Source of the DNA: Trema orientale | Taxonomy: Eukaryota; Streptophyta; Magnoliopsida; Rosales; Cannabaceae | DNA length: 64,000 nucleotides | Assembly: GCA_002914845.1 (NCBI GenBank) | Contig: JXTC01000026.1 | Coordinates: 1,500,164 to 1,564,163, forward strand | Direction: 5' to 3' | Shown: piece by piece, positions 47,590-59,400 of the stretch | Numbering within the stretch: position 1 is the stretch's first letter | Layout: the number at the start of each line of letters is the position of its first letter | The notes under the pieces: model-generated | What the model was told of the DNA's origin: nothing | The model's input: only the letters and a program-made list of their open reading frames with translations | Database searches by the model: none | Made by a program: the position numbers and the translations under genes

Positions 47590-50500
47590 TTAAGACTCTG
47601 ACCTCGAAACCAAGCACATGGCATGAGACGCGCCAACTGCAACAGATAGCACTTTGTGCGGTCCCAAATCATCTTCCTCCATTAGGAATTTGACCATAAC
47701 CGGACTTGGTTGTACCTCTGGCAATCCAGGAACTCCCAACTGTGAATCTTTGGCATTTCCCCACATATACAACTTTCCGTCATCTGTCAAAAGAGAAACA
47801 GAAGCTTCGATGCTTACTACAGTGGCAAATATAACAAGGAAGCAAAGAAACATTTATTTGTGAGACCACAAGTTTAAGCAAATGGCTGCATGTTATGCTT
47901 TGATTGACTAGAATTACCATTCAAATTATTCATCCCCACTAATGTAAAATAGTCAGACTAGGGGTTCTTGGGTCCATGCTGCCTCAGATAATTCAGTCAA
48001 TAGTTTCAACCAAACAACAGCATCCAAATCAAGTTACAGTAGAAGAGTTAGAAATGAATTTCAACCAAAAGCATGTCTTTTTAAATGTAACCATGGGAAG
48101 AGAAATAGGGTATACAACTAAAACTTGTAAAAGCGATAATTGCTTGAAACCCTGAGGCCTATTATTTACATGATTAGCAATTAGTTTCTGAATGTTTGGC
48201 AGGTATTCCTGCATTTCCTTGCATCTGTCAATGATCTACAGAAACAGGCTAACAGATAGAAATCAAACAGCTCACCTGTTATAGCTGCAGAAGAAGAACC
48301 TCCACAAGCAATATAGACAACATGCTCATTGGCTAATGCCTCAATCACAGCAGGTATTTTCTGATTTGAGATAGAAGAATGGCCCAATTGACCATGTCCA
48401 CCATGACCCCACGAGAATACCTTTCCGTCATCTTAATTTTATAAAATCAAGAATGAAAAACAAGATCTAATTAGGTATAACTTTAGAAGAATACATGTAC
48501 GCAGAAGACAGATAAACATATATAGCTGCTTTTGCATTAATTAATTCTGTAGTCACATTACCAGTTAAAGCAAGAGAGTGGTATCCACCGCTTGCTATCT
48601 GTATGATATGAATATCTTGAAGACCAGAAACTGGATTCGGCTTCCAACCACCAATGTTATTGCCTCTTCCAAGTTCATAGTTAGAGTTTGCTGAGGAAAA
48701 ATAGAATAAAATACTATTAGTACCTTTCGCCTGGAAAATAACTACTCAAAGTGGATCATTAATTGTTAGTCTAGCATTGAAAATAGCAAAGCGTGTCAAG
48801 AGCAAAGCAGATAAGACCCATACTTTAGCAACAACCAGTGTTAGTCTTTGTTGTTCTCACGACTTTCAATTAGTAAAATCACCTCAAGTTTCCAGCTCCT
48901 TATCAGTTTTCTTCAAATTCAAAATCCTAACTCAAATTTAGCACCACAATCCATTGTCTAATGACCAAATTTCATTGAATCCCATTTTCTTTGAATTGGC
49001 TAAAAATTTGAGTATGTTTTGAAAACAAGTTTTTGTTGCCAACAATAACTTTATGTTTAACTATTTTTCATTACCATTATGTTGTGGATCTCATGTCTTA
49101 GTTGTAGATCGTCCATAATGCATGAAATTCTTCTTTTAATATTTTAGATCTCATGTCTTAGTTGTAGATCGTCCATAATGCATGAAATTCTTCTTTTAAT
49201 ATTTTAGTTCTCTACTGCCGGAAAATAAAAAGGACTCTACAGATAAGAAAAGAAAAAAAAAAAAAAAGAAAAAAAAAAAGAAAAGAAAAAATAACTGGCA
49301 TCTTACCTCCCCAGTTCCAAACTTTTCCATCTTCAGTTAGTACCATTGTAAAAAATCCTCCACAAGAAACAGCAGCCACTGGCACAGGTAATGCTTTGAC
49401 TTTGGAAGGGATGCTAAGTCCACCACCCTCATTTGGGCCACGACCAGGACCAAGGCCCAATCTACCATCCCCTTCATCTCGACCCCAAGTATAAAGTTCA
49501 CCTACATTCCAACAAGTAAAGTGAGATAAGTCAACAAACCAGAATGGATAAGATGATGTTTAGATTCTTAAGCAAATGCAACAAGGAAAATTGGAGTGAA
49601 GGGATGAACTGAACCTTAGTCAGACTAGAATCATAAATCTGTATTCGCATTCTCATTCTCATTCAGTCCAAGTCCACTAATTGTTGCATCCATAATCCCC
49701 CTACCATTAACTAGTTTTGTATAAAGTTCTCTACACTCTTTTTGGTCATCATTTTATTAGTTCCTACATCCTCTATTTTTCACTTCTGTTCTTACTTTAA
49801 CCTAAGTTTCCTCCCTTTCTTAACCATTACATTGTGATACATGGGGTATGAATTCAAACACTCATTTCCCACAGTGAATTTAAATTGAATTGAGTTCAAA
49901 AGACATCTTCAAAGACTCAATCTTGTCCACACCTGATTCTGTAATGGCAGCAGTATGCGTGCCACTAGTTGCAATATGACGTATTTTTCCACTCCATGAA
50001 CCTTCCACCAATCTAGGCAACAGCTCTCTGTGATAAGCAGAGTGTCCAAGAGCACCAAAACCACCATAACCCCTGCAAACTTCATTTTTAATGATACAAC
50101 AACAATGAAGTTATGTGAACCAAAAAACATGTTCAAATTCAATAAATGCACCACACCCCTAAACTGTCACATTTGACTATAACAGCTAACAACATAAAGG
50201 TAAACCACTAAGTTACCATTCTATAGTGTTGAAACAAGAAGTAACACAATAAAAAAATGAAATGGGATTTTCTTCTCTAGAAGTTAGGGAGTAGCATACT
50301 GACCAAGTGAAGACCTGGCCGAGAGTGGTGAGCACGACCGAGTGGAGCCCACCGAGAGCCACAGACCGCACGGAATCCAAATGGGGGTTGAGGGTGGGAA
50401 CAAACGCAGGATTCTCGTGGCCAAACCCAAGTCGGCCGCCATCGCCTTTGCCCCAAACCCAAAGCTTGCCATGGACGACCAGGGAGGAGTGGAAAAGGCC

Positions 50501-50857
50501 ACACGAAATGCCCACCTCCACCGGGTTCGGACCCTCTTCGCTTATGGGCCTATTGGGCCCCGAGAATCGGCCCGGGGAGGGAGAGAGAGCGAAAGAAGAA
50601 GAGGAGGGAACAAGGAGGTTAGCGACGGGAGTTGGGTAGAGCCGGATTTCCTCGACGCCGCCGCCGAGCTGGCCCGAGGCGCCCCTGCCCCACGAGAGGA
50701 GTTGGAGGGCGACGGCGTCGTCTTGGTGTTCGGCGGTTTCGGGCTTGTAGAGGAGTGGGACTCTGCGGGTGGTGGCAGTGGTGGAGGTAGAATATGATGA
50801 GGAAATGTGGCGAGTGAGGCCCGTGGGGAGTGGGCGGCGGAGACGGAGATACGACAT
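47590..50857 (-). CDS. RUG3: RCC1-repeat beta-propeller protein, probably mitochondrial (RUG3-like), six exons
   Basis: Exons on the minus strand: 50857-50304, 50072-49933, 49501-49307, 48690-48562, 48431-48276 and 47783-47590. All introns are GT-AG (donors GTCAGT, GTGTGG, GTAAGA, GTAATG, GTGAGC). The 1368 joined bases encode 455 residues without a break. The N-terminus MSYLRLRRPLPTGLTRHISS has no acidic residue before about residue 40 and is rich in Arg and Ser, as in a mitochondrial presequence. About seven RCC1 repeats follow: LLSWGRGASGQLG, LWVWGKGDGGRLGFG, VFTWGYGGFGALGH, LYTWGRDEGDGRLGLG, VWNWGANSNYELGRG, VFSWGHGGHGQLGH and LYMWGNAKDSQLG. These would close a seven-bladed propeller. RCC1-family plant proteins include RUG3, a mitochondrial factor needed for nad2 transcript splicing. 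The RUG3 name rests on architecture and presequence only; another RCC1/UVR8-like member is possible. Confidence 0.88.
49087..49206. repeat. 60-bp tandem duplication in intron 3 of the RCC1-repeat gene
   Basis: Bases 49087-49146 are repeated without visible differences at 49147-49206. The intron also holds a long A-rich run at 49240-49291. Confidence 0.9.
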
Positions 50858-51995
50858 CGTTTTATTGCAGCTTTCAATCGAATCGGTTGAGGCAAATTTT
50901 GGGGGCGGTCGGTGCTTGTAAGTGATGCGGACTTGGGGGTGACTCTAAGGGAGAGTGAGAGTGAGACTGGCGCTCGCTTTGAAGGGGAACAACTCTCCCA
51001 CCAAAAACCAAATAAACAACAACAACAACAACTACTAGTAGTACTACTACTATACTACAAAAGGCCAGCTTTATTTTTTGAATATTCCAAACCAAGTAAA
51101 ATACTACCGTAAATCCTCAATAAATGAATATTATGTAAATTAAGAACATAAGTTAAATAATAAAATTTTCTGTTTCCAAATGCACTAAATTAATATTTTC
51201 ACTAAATACCTTTAGTGTCCATGAATATATAAATTAATAATTGATTAAATACATCGAAAGAATAACACATAAATATTCACAATATTAATGAGATTTTTTC
51301 TAAATAACTTATATTTTCTTAATTATGTTCTTTTTCAAAATGCATCCAAAATTATTTGCTTATTATTTGCACTTAAATTCAATATATTCTCATCTCTAAT
51401 TTTTACAATATACACAACACATTGGGTATGTAATTTGGATTCTAGAAGTAAATCTAACAACTATTTATAGATGTTATGTTCAATATACATGAAACACATT
51501 GAAATACTATATCTTATAAAATATTAAATTTTAAAACTATATTTATCTCATATATATCTAGTTAACTTTTTGATATACATTGAAAATTAACTTTTAAAAT
51601 TTTATATACAAATAATGTATATTTACTTTTATGCATATATATATGTTAAGTTTTAGGTTTTATATATATACACATTAACTTTGACTGTATCTAATTTTTA
51701 TTATTATAAATCAGTCATGTATCTTAGGGGAAAAAATATAAGTATTAAATGCATACTACTCTTGTAAATTAATAAATATTTATTTATTAATAAATTGATT
51801 AATTATTCATTTATTGATAAATAAATAATTTATATAGGTTTTACTATAGCTCTCAAATTAAAAAGGAATTTGTAATTGTCAAAATATACCTCGCATCAGT
51901 TTAGGTCCAAATTATACTGCAAAGACATTAGTTATTATAGTCAAAATTAATCATATAGTCTAACGACCTCCTTAATCCTACAACCAAACACCTAG
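50858..51995. other. Promoter side of the RCC1-repeat gene, then AT-rich DNA
   Basis: The first 200 bp should include the minus-strand promoter and leader; no clear TATA box is seen. Beyond about 51110 the DNA is very AT-rich with no gene. Confidence 0.4.
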
Positions 51996-52186
51996 GATTT
52001 TTTTCCAATATATATATATATATAGTTTTTTTAAGAATAAATTTGAGTGTTTAGTATTTAAGGTATATGATTGTATGTTTAACTAATAATTTGATTTTTT
52101 TCCAATATATATATATATAGTTTTTTAAGAATAAATTTGAGTATTTAGTATTTAAGGTATATGATTGTATGTTTAACTAATAATTT
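51996..52186. repeat. 94-97-bp tandem duplication containing a TA run
   Basis: Units 51996-52092 and 52093-52186 differ mainly in the length of their T and TA runs plus one substitution (GTGTTTAG versus GTATTTAG). The start of a third unit follows. Confidence 0.85.
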
Positions 52187-52847
52187 GATTTTTTTGACTA
52201 TAGGTACTTTGGTCATTTTCAGATTAAAACAATTAACAAAATCAACGGAATAAATCAACGAAATTTTCAAGAGGGATAACTATGGGCTAATTTGACAAAT
52301 TAAGAAGATATATTTTAAATTTCTAAAAATAGAAGGTGAAAATTGGTATGTTGCTAAACACATAAAAGGTTTTGGTAGTTTTATAACTACTTTTACTAAA
52401 CTGAGAGAGATTCTCATTTCGGCCCCCAAATTATAGGGTTCTTGATCACTCTTTTGACTGAATTTTGCGTTGTACCAATCCACTCTCTTGGCTCCTAATC
52501 TTTCAAATGTCTTGTTTTCGCAAGTATATGGGCTTTCTACGAAAAAACCAGGCCCAAATTTTGAAATATTGAAAAATCCTGGTTTAAACCTTTTGAAAAA
52601 TTCTTGATTTATTTAGAAATATATGTGATTTTTAAAAAAATTTATTTAGAAAAGTAATGCCTTTAAAAAGTTTAGGAAAGTGTCACTTTTTTCAAAATGA
52701 GTACTTTTCAGAGGTATACAAGATAACCAATTATATTAATTGTGGTAACTAATCTAGTTACTTGAGTTAACTAATTTCGTTACCTCAAGAAACTTTACTG
52801 GTTACCTCAAGTATATTGGCCCTGTTTGTTTCAACCATTTCATTCTA

Positions 52848-53141
52848 GAAAAAATTAGGTGAATACCACTTTTTTTTCCTCATTAATTAAATCTACTACC
52901 ATACCACTTTTTTAAATGAATTCTTGATAAATTCTTGACGAATTCTTAACGATCTTGACGGATTCTTGACAGATTCTTGATGTTAGTGATAATCTTGACA
53001 GATTCTTGATGGATTCTTGACGGATTCTTGATGAATTCTTGATAGATTCTTGACTAATTCCCTCCCAAAAGTGGTAGAATCTAATAGTGGTAGTAAATTT
53101 AGTTATACATTTAAAAAAAGTGGTAGTTGTCTACTTAACCC
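52848..53141. mobile_element. MITE with 9-bp target duplication, nested, carrying a minisatellite
   Basis: Inverted ends TTAGGTGAATACCACTTTTT and AAAAAGTGGTAGTTGTCTAC plus inner pairs (CTACTACC / GGTAGTA) bound 294 bp. The perfect 9-bp direct repeat TTCATTCTA flanks it (52839-52847 and 53142-53150), pointing to a Mutator-type insertion. It sits inside the element 52818-53481. Confidence 0.7.
52918..53060. repeat. 11-bp minisatellite, unit GATTCTTGACG
   Basis: About twelve units of the form (G/A)ATTCTTGA(C/T)(G/A) follow one another with a few irregular spacers. They fill the middle of the nested MITE. Confidence 0.85.
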
Positions 53142-53600
53142 TTCATTCTATTAGAATAGAAAATCCATTTGAATGAGTATTTATCTCAACAATTCTGGTT
53201 TTTCCATTCAAATATTCTTTTAGAATGTGTGTTTGTTTCAACAATTCAGTTTTTCCATTCAAATGGTCCATCCGAAAAATTAACTATTAGAATGATTTTT
53301 TTTTATCTTGAATGAGAATGGAATGAGAGAAGTATTTTTGAATGGTCTATTCCAATGCTCCCATTCTAATTACAATTCATTTTACTATTTTTTCCATTCA
53401 AATATCTCACATTCTAATTATAACACATTCCACAATTTCTATTCAAATACACACATTCAAATAGGTGAACCAAACGGGACCAAAATAAAAATCAATTTGA
53501 AAAAAGTGGTGCTTTTCTAAATATTTTTAAAAGCAATATTTTTCTAAATAAATACTGGATTTTCAATTTCTTATTTTTTTTAAATGTTACCATATAATTT

Positions 53601-53999
53601 GTAGTCTTATTTTTGACCCTTGATTAATAACATAATTGTTCACACCTGGCTTAAACATAATTCATTATAGCGTAGAGGACATTTCATAGTTAATGGACTA
53701 GATTAAAGCTGACAATATAGTTCAATATAATTATTCTATTATTTGGAACTATATTATTTGTCTTAATGTTCACTTTTGATTAATTTCAAACAAAATTGTT
53801 AACAAGACATGATTTATCGTAGCATGAGCATCTATTGGCATGTCAAAAGTTCATGGACCAACTTGAAATTCACCGTGTAGTTGAGACCAAAAGCGACTGT
53901 TTTTTTTTTTCTTTTTCAATTATGATTAGTAAAGTAAAAATTAGGCCTTGTTGGACGCTTTTAGAAAAAGAATTGGAAATATACGGTGGATTCAATTTT
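53601..53999. other. AT-rich DNA
   Basis: No gene or clear repeat is seen. Confidence 0.4.
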
Positions 54000-54235
54000 T
54001 TTAGATAAAAGATCATATCTTTTTTAGAAAAATATCATTTTCTAAAATAGTAACTAACAACTGGTAACCAGTTTTCGAGTATTGATAACTAATAAATAAA
54101 AGTATTTATAATTGGTAAATGATAAACAGTAACCAATTTTCAGATACTAGTAACTAGTAACCATTTTAATAGTGATATTGTTCTAAAACTTGTATTTTTC
54201 TAAAAAAATATAGTACATAAATTAGAAAAAAATGT
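54000..54235. repeat. Foldback repeat with GTTACT core (copy D)
   Basis: Left arm TTTTTTAGAAAAATATCATT, core AGTAACTAACAACTGGTAACC and ACTAGTAACTAGTAACC, right arm AGTGATATTGTTCTAAAAC and TATTTTTCTAAAAAAATA. It is shorter than the other copies. Confidence 0.6.
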
Positions 54236-54596
54236 TTGACCTATCATATTTTTGTAATTATTTTTTTGTTCTTATAGGAAATGTTAGATATCCATTAGTA
54301 AATAAAGCTTAATGGCCCTTTTTTTTTCTAAGGGCTTATAGAAGTGTAACCAAATTTTGGGCCCAATTTCAATAAATGTCCCTTTGTCAAATGTTATAGC
54401 AAAATATCCGATATATATGCTTATATATACTAAGTATAAAAAATTATATACCCAGTACATTTCAGTACAGTAACTGAAATTAGTAAATATGTTTATCTAT
54501 CAAGTGTAAAAATATATATACTTGAACATTTAGCTATAAAATTTTAAAAGTGGACATCTACTTAATCAAATTTAAAATACTGGTCATCTATCTAAA

Positions 54597-54602
<6 letters not shown>

Positions 54603-54634
<32 letters not shown>

Positions 54635-54683
54635 TTTATAGTTTAAAGTCCATTTGTTAGTAGGTTACTGATAGCTTGATGAC

Positions 54684-54738
<55 letters not shown>
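54603..54738. repeat. Poly-T run and TTA microsatellite
   Basis: About 30 T at 54603-54632; about 18 TTA units at 54684-54738. These lie close to the 3' end of the minus-strand LINE but are separated from it by about 600 bp. Confidence 0.9.
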
Positions 54739-54739
<1 letters not shown>

Positions 54740-55339
54740 ATATAGGTCCCATTTGTTAATTGTTTTTATGATTAGGGAAAGTAGATTGAATACATCCTAT
54801 TCATCACGAATTTTAAAAAATATACCTCATTTGAAAGTAACTAAGTAACTATATTCTTATTTTAAAAATAGACATGTAAAGAACTAATATACTCTTAATT
54901 CGAGAGTGCTAGACAAGTTATCACGTAGCTTGACAAAAAAAGGAAAAGAAAAGAGAATGTTGGGCACTAGATAAAGAGTCGAGTGAGCTAGACATAATAT
55001 CGATTGATATTGAGTTACTAGACATTTCAAGCACTAGACGAGGTGTCTAATAACTTGATCCCTTTATTTAGCCAATATAGATACATAGTAAGACAAGTGC
55101 TAAAGGTATTTTGTCTTTACAATAAACTTATAACTTTACTAAAAGAGTAAGTTACTGGAAAAACTATCAAAAGAGGTGAATAATCTAAAAGTAACTTTTT
55201 TAAAAGGAGGTATTTTGCACAGAACCTTTTTGGTGGTTTTTTTTCTTTTTTCTTCCTGAGGAAAAGGTTGGAATTTAGATTAAGAAAAGGCAAGATTTGC
55301 TTGAATTACATTAGAAATACAAACTAAATGGTCATCTAA
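54739..55339. other. Intergenic DNA
   Basis: No gene is seen; the end nearest 55340 may be the LINE 3' untranslated region. Confidence 0.4.
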
Positions 55340-56052
55340 CCAAATTTGTTCCACTATGGATCTAAGAGATAGCTTGGCAAGGGAATGAGTAGCCTTATTC
55401 CCAAGCTTGAGGAAATAACGACAAATTTAAGGTCCCTAATATCACAAATTAAAGGTTCTTCAAAGCTTATCGATGAGTTGGAATAAAGTGCTCTAATAGC
55501 ATTAGAAGCATCGTACTCAGCAACCCCGATAATAAAGCCATGGGTTATTGCAAACTTAAGTCCTTCCTTAATAGCTAAAAACTCAGCAACACGAGGAGAA
55601 CAAACTTTTGCTATTTTAAGAGTAGCACAACCCCACACCTTTCTCTTGCTATCACGAGCAATCACACCGTGAATATTGATTTTTCAAGTACCTGTATCTG
55701 GGGGTTTCTATCACACGTCAATGGTTGGTTGACTAGGAGCGGGGTGGGAGTCGATTTTATGGCACTCTTGAAACTTAAACAAGAACCTTGATGCTTCTTC
55801 TAGGATTACCGAATCAGCTGTATATCAAACGTAAATTTATTCTTAGCTGACCACATTTTCTATAACAGCGTACAAAAGATTGCTAAGTCATCCTTAGGAA
55901 TGGTTTTACAAGCATAGAGTAAAAGGCTAAAAGTAGAGCAGCCTTGAAAACTTGAGAGAAAAGGCCAAAGAGAAGATACTGTCCAGATTCTAGCCACCCT
56001 TTCACAGCTCCATAGGGCATGAAGACCATGCTTATTTTCTGATTGATACCAA

Positions 56053-56487
56053 TGATGGTATATTATTTATTGATATTTGAATGTGGGAGAGTATGTATCA
56101 GATTGTAGTGTAAAGAAAAGATGATAATAATGTGACTGATTTGTTTTACTTTATAAAGAAAGTAATATGGCTTTCACGTGGGTGTGTAGTTGATAGGAAA
56201 TATTATTATAATAAAATAGTTGAATTTAATGGGAAAGGTTTGTTGTTTTGTGTGGATGTGTATGCTGCAGGAGNATTATCTTTGGCTTAATTGAATACAA
56301 GAACAACAATGCCTATTTATAGGCAGAGCATGTCGGTGGCTTCAACAAACCGACTTTAATTTGTGGCTATATTTTATTCTCTAGAACACTCTGTCACCGA
56401 CTTCTTCAATACATTATATTTTATTTATATCCTAGTTATTTCTAGGAGATTTTAGATAATTCTAGAAATATGTAGCATATCCTATTA
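56053..56487 (-). repeat. 3' LTR of copia element 2
   Basis: Minus-strand LTR from 56487 to 56053. It lacks about 37 bp present in the other LTR, at the position of the single N (56274). Its first three bases on the minus strand also form the stop codon of the polyprotein. Confidence 0.9.
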
Positions 56488-59400
56488 CTCCTCCTTGCTG
56501 CATATTTCGATAACTCCGATCTTATTTCGTAGTAGTTCAAACTTTTCTTTTGGGAGTGCTTTTGTGAAAATATCTGCTAGTTGTTCTTCAGTCTTGCAGT
56601 GCTTGAGTTGTATTTCTTTGTTAGTCTCTGCTTCTCTGATGAAGTGATATTTAATGCTAATGTGTTTAGTCCTGCTATGAAATACTGGATTCTTTGCCAT
56701 TGCTATTGCTGATTTACTGTCACAGTAGATCTCTGTAGCTTCATTTTGTGGCTCTCCCATGTCTTCAAGAATGTGCTTTAGCCATATAGCTTGGCTCGTA
56801 GTCATTGCTGCAGCTATGTACTGTGCTTCAGCTGATGATTGTGCAACTGTTGCTTGCTTCTTTGATGCCCAAGAAAATATCCCTGATCCTAATGTGAATG
56901 CATAGCGTGAGGTACTTTTCATATCGTCTACTGATCCTGCCTAATCACTATCAGTATACCCGAGTAGTCTTGAGTCAGGCGTAGATTTGTATCATATACC
57001 ATAATTCTTCGTTCTCTGCAAATATCTGAGTACCCGCTTGGCTGCTCCGTAGTGAACTTGACTTGGACTCTGCATGAATCTTGATAGTAGACTTGTTGCA
57101 TACATAATATCTAGCCTTGTAGCTGTCAGATAGAGTAAACTTCCAATAAGGCTTCGAAACTGTGTGTTGTCTGCCTTTGGCATGCCGTCTTCTTTTTTAA
57201 GTGCCTTAGAGTTGTCTAGTGGAGTTGTGACTATCTTGCAACCTTCCATCTTGAATTTTTTTATTAGACTTTCTGTATATTTCTTCTGAGAGATGAAAAT
57301 TTCATCTTCTCTTTGAGTTATCTCAATTCCAAGAAAGTAGTGCATCAGACCCAGATCAGTCATCTCAAATGTCTTCATCATGTCTTCTTCGAATTCCTTC
57401 AACATCTTCTCATTGTTTCCTGTGTAGATGAGATCATCGGCATAAAGAGAGACAATGAGTGTGTTATTCGTACCTTGGGTCTTGATGTACAGTGTTGGCT
57501 CACTTTTGCTCCTCCTGAATCCTTGCTCAATGAAGTAGTTGTCGATTCTACTATACCAGGCTCGCGGAGCTTGCTTCAGACCGTATAGTGCCTTTTTTAA
57601 TCTAAGTNNNNNNNNNNNNNNNNNNNNNNNNNNNNNNNNNNNNNNNNNNNNNNNNNNNNNNNNNNNNNNNNNNNNNNNNNNNNNNNNNNNNNNNNNNNNN
57701 NNNNNNNNNNNNNNNNNNNNNNNNNNNNNNNNNNNNNNNNNNNNNNNNNNNNNNNNNNNNNNNNNNNNNNNNNNNNNNNNNNNNNNNNNNNNNNNNNNNN
57801 NNNNNNNNNNNNNNNNNNNNNNNNNNNNNNNNNNNNNNNNNNNNNNNNNNNNNNNNNNNNNNNNNNNNNNNNNNNNNNNNNNNNNNNNNNNNNNNNNNNN
57901 NNNNNNNNNNNNNNNNNNNNNNNNNNNNNNNNNNNNNNNNNNNNNNNNNNNNNNNNNNNATCTCGACTGATGATTAGCTTCTTCGTTCTTAAGCTATAGA
58001 CTCGATAACCTTTTGATTGAGTGCTATAGCCTAAGAAGATGCCTTTCTCGGTCTTCTCGTCTAGCTTGCTCTTTTTTTCTTGTGGAATGTGGGTGTAGCA
58101 GATATATCCAAAAACTCTTAGATGCTTCGCTGATGGCTTTCGTCCACTCCATGCTTCGATTGGTGTCTTGTCTTGCACGGCTTTGGTTGGACATCTGTTG
58201 AGTAGGTAGACTGCGGTGCTGACTGCTTCTGCCCAAAATGTCTTTGGAAGACCTTTTTCTATAAGCATAGCTCTCGCTGTCTCCATTATAGTTCTATTCT
58301 TTCTTTCAGATATGTCGTTTTGTTCTGGTGCGTATCCAACTGTGAGTTGATGCTCCAAGCCTTCATCTTCAAAGAACTTGTTGAATTCATTTGATGTATA
58401 TTCTTTGCCTCGGTCACTTCTTATCGTCTTTATGTAGTGACCGCTTTGTTTCTCGACACGAGTTTTGAACTTCTTGAAAATGTCGAAAACTTGCGATTTT
58501 TCACGTAAAAAATAAACCCATGTCATTCTAGTATAGTCATCAATGAAGAGGATGAAGTACCTGTTTTGATCATGTGATGGAGTACGCATAGGGCCGCACA
58601 CATCTGTATAGACTAGCTCGAGTGGCTCCTTGGCTCTCCATGATTTTCCTGATGGGAAGGGTTGTCGGTGTTGTTTCCCGAGCATACATCCTTCGCAGAC
58701 TTTGTTATGCTCCTTTATAGCAGGTAGATTTCTCATCATATTCTTTTGTTGAAGTATCTTCAATCCGTGGAAATGGAAATGTCCAAACCTTCTATGCCAT
58801 AGCCACGACTCGTCCACTTGTGCCTTCATCGCCGTATCTATTGCGTACCTCTATTGGATGGGAAAGCATTTGTTTTCCCGCATCTTTACTCTTGCAATTA
58901 CGAGGGATTTATCCTTCTTGTCATAAATTGTGCAAGAATCTCCCTCGAAATGCAATGAATATCCTTTCTCAATCATTTGACCTACACTTAGTAGATTCTG
59001 ATCAATTGTAGGGACTAAGAGTACTTCACTGATGTATCTCTTGCCCTTTTTAGTGTCAATGGTAATAGTGCCTTTTCCTGTTGCCTCCATATAGTCACCA
59101 TTTCCTATTTTGACTTTTGTCTTGATTCTATCAAGACTACAAAAAATTGTTTCATCCTTGGTCATGTGGTTACTACAACCACTGTCCAAGTACCATGTAT
59201 CCTTGTTCTCTTCTGATGCAGCTTGGCAAACATAGAAGAGATTATTTTCTGAGATTGTTTCTTCAGAGAAATTTGCTTGATGATTTTGTTTCAAACGGCA
59301 AGATTTTGCTAGATGACCAAATTTTTTACAATTTCGGCATTGTGGTTTTTCTTTAAACCAACAATCTTTTTCCAAGTGACTTTTTCGTTTGCAAATGCCA

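Larger units (their letters stand above)
52818..53481. mobile_element. MITE-like element with GGCCCTGTTTG / CAAACGGGACC ends
   Basis: GGCCCTGTTTGTTTCAACC at the left and GGTGAACCAAACGGGACC at the right form imperfect inverted ends. The interior has repeated CATTCTAAT / ATTAGAATG and TTCCATTCAAAT words on both strands. Such GTTTGGTTC-ended elements are common plant MITEs. I could not find a clear target duplication, so the superfamily is open. Confidence 0.6.
52540..53600. repeat. Foldback repeat with GTTACT core (copy C), host of nested insertions
   Basis: Left arm: AATATTGAAAAATCCTGG through TTATTTAGAAATATATGTG. Right arm: AAGTGGTGCTTTTCTAAATA through TACTGGATTTTCAATTTC. The arms are inverted to each other. 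The core GTAACTAATCTAGTTACTTG and TTACCTCAAGAAACTTTACT lies before the insert at 52818. The same arm and core words are in copy A. Confidence 0.55.

Noticed and set aside
50342-50797. Plus-strand frame opposite exon 1 of the RCC1-repeat gene
   Set aside because: GC-rich antisense shadow of a well-supported coding exon.
57539-57970. Plus-strand frame crossing the second N run
   Set aside because: Antisense to copia element 2 and mostly unknown bases.
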